This document shows, one piece after another, positions 5,871 through 6,548 of a stretch of 6,548 nucleotides of DNA; position 1 is the first letter of the stretch; each line of letters starts with the position of its first letter. This DNA comes from Fidelibacterota bacterium. Lineage in GTDB: Bacteria; Fidelibacterota; UBA2242. The translations under genes were made by a program, and so were the position numbers. The notes below the pieces were generated by a model. It was given only the letters and a program-made list of their open reading frames with translations. It had not been told where the DNA came from and did not search any database. The stretch is taken from the NCBI GenBank assembly GCA_003645845.1, contig QNCV01000154.1:1-6548 (forward strand), in the 5' to 3' direction.

Positions 5871-6548
5871 CTGTAGAAAATTTAAAAAAGATACTTGCTG
5901 CCGGTGAGGGCATCGGTATCGAATTCAAAGAATCCAAAGATTCATTACCTGAGAATGTGTTTGAATCTGTTTGTGCCTTTTTAAACCGAGTTGGCGGGGA
6001 TTTACTGCTCGGCGTCAAAAACTCAGGAAAGGTTATTGGCATTGATTCTGAAAAAATCGATAAGATTAAAACCGACCTGGTTAACCTGTCCAATAATCCC
6101 AATAAACTTGATCCGCCTTTTATGATCTTTCCGGAAGAATTTACAGTCGGCGGTAAAAAAATCATTTATGTTCGGGTGCCGCAAAGTTCTCAGGTGCACA
6201 AATCGGGTCGATTTATATTCGATCGCAACGAAGACGGGGATTTTAAGGTTACATCCAGCGCGGCCATCAGCCGACTCTACCAGAGAAAAAGCGCCTGGTT
6301 TACCGAAAACAAAATTTACCCGTTTCTGCGATTTACCGACTTTAATGAATATGTGTTTCGCAAGGTCCGAAATTTAATCCAAAGCCACCGCCCCGATCAC
6401 CCCTGGCTGACCATTTCAAACGAAGAGATGTTGAGAAGTGCCGGGTTATTCCGGCGGGATTTCGAAACCGGAAAAGAAGGATACACACTGGCCGCTGCCA
6501 TTCTTTTTGCAAAAGATGATGTGTTGCAGCAAATTGTGCCTGCTTATA
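5867..6548 (+). CDS. AlbA_2 (Schlafen/AAA_4-like) domain protein, 3' end outside window
   Basis: An open frame of 227 codons from the ATG at 5867 to the window end without a stop, so the gene is incomplete on the right. Residues 10 to about 150 form the AlbA_2 domain. EFKES is at 19-23, CAFLNRVGGDLLLGV at 36-50, and GRFIFDRNEDGDF leads into SRLYQRK. The family was once annotated as divergent ATP-binding (AAA_4) and is related to Schlafen; it occurs in predicted nucleic-acid-binding regulators and near restriction or defence genes. Beyond it, NHPWL-like RPDHPWLTISNEEMLRSAGL and TGKEGYTLAAAILFAKDD match the conserved second part of longer members. A further C-terminal portion is expected outside the window. 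Start and PLD stop share ATGA, indicating translational coupling. The biochemical role is unknown; DNA or RNA binding, or RNase activity as in Schlafen, are possible. Confidence 0.9.
   Translation, partial: MTVENLKKILAAGEGIGIEFKESKDSLPENVFESVCAFLNRVGGDLLLGVKNSGKVIGIDSEKIDKIKTDLVNLSNNPNKLDPPFMIFPEEFTVGGKKIIYVRVPQSSQVHKSGRFIFDRNEDGDFKVTSSAAISRLYQRKSAWFTENKIYPFLRFTDFNEYVFRKVRNLIQSHRPDHPWLTISNEEMLRSAGLFRRDFETGKEGYTLAAAILFAKDDVLQQIVPAY

Noticed and set aside
5821..6165. 114-aa minus-strand frame opposite the PLD/AlbA_2 junction.
   Set aside because: Antisense to the conserved AlbA_2 domain and without recognisable features.
6168..6377. 69-aa plus-strand frame within the AlbA_2 gene.
   Set aside because: Out-of-frame shadow; the continuous frame from 5867 carries the conserved motifs through this stretch.
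1..6548. CRISPR array, tRNA, rRNA or complete insertion sequence.
   Set aside because: No regularly spaced long repeats, no cloverleaf-like or rRNA sequence recognised, and no transposase or terminal inverted repeats seen.

Overview
This 6.5 kb window looks like chromosomal DNA from a Gram-negative bacterium of moderate GC content. Two predicted lipoproteins with lipobox cysteines and an acidic amino-acid/dicarboxylate symporter support an outer-membrane-bearing cell. Several genes have good Shine-Dalgarno sites (GAGGT, GGAGAGG, AGGGAGA), which argues against a typical Bacteroidales-type genome. The phylum cannot be fixed from the sequence.

Layout. (1) 1-1260 holds a tyrosine recombinase on the plus strand (start preferred at 245). 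Upstream of it lie an extended -10 promoter overlapped by a 15-bp palindrome and a doubtful 45-aa lipoprotein-like ORF reading the other way. Downstream are a hairpin and a degenerate 7-bp tandem repeat. (2) 1265-2509, minus strand, is a complete DAACS-family symporter. (3) 2510-2605 is a divergent control region with a perfect 7-bp dyad. (4) 2606-6548 is a closely packed plus-strand series of six genes: a 53-aa single-span membrane protein, an isochorismatase-like cysteine hydrolase, an M24-family metallopeptidase, an unrecognised lipoprotein, a PLD-fold protein and an AlbA_2 (Schlafen/AAA_4-like) protein that runs off the window. Two junctions are 4-base ATGA overlaps (2764-2767 and 5867-5870). 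The remaining gaps are 12, 5 and 12 bases, with no obvious terminator between genes.

How the genes fit together. The first part of the series (hydrolase, proline-type peptidase, lipoprotein), with the divergent acidic amino-acid carrier, looks like general peptide/amino-acid metabolism. The last two genes look different. The PLD protein matches only the N-terminal nuclease-like region that normally precedes an SNF2-type helicase, and it stops where the helicase should begin. The AlbA_2 gene starts immediately inside its stop codon. This pair is the most interesting part of the window. It is either a compact two-gene nucleic-acid-processing or defence module, or the scar of a deletion that removed a helicase.
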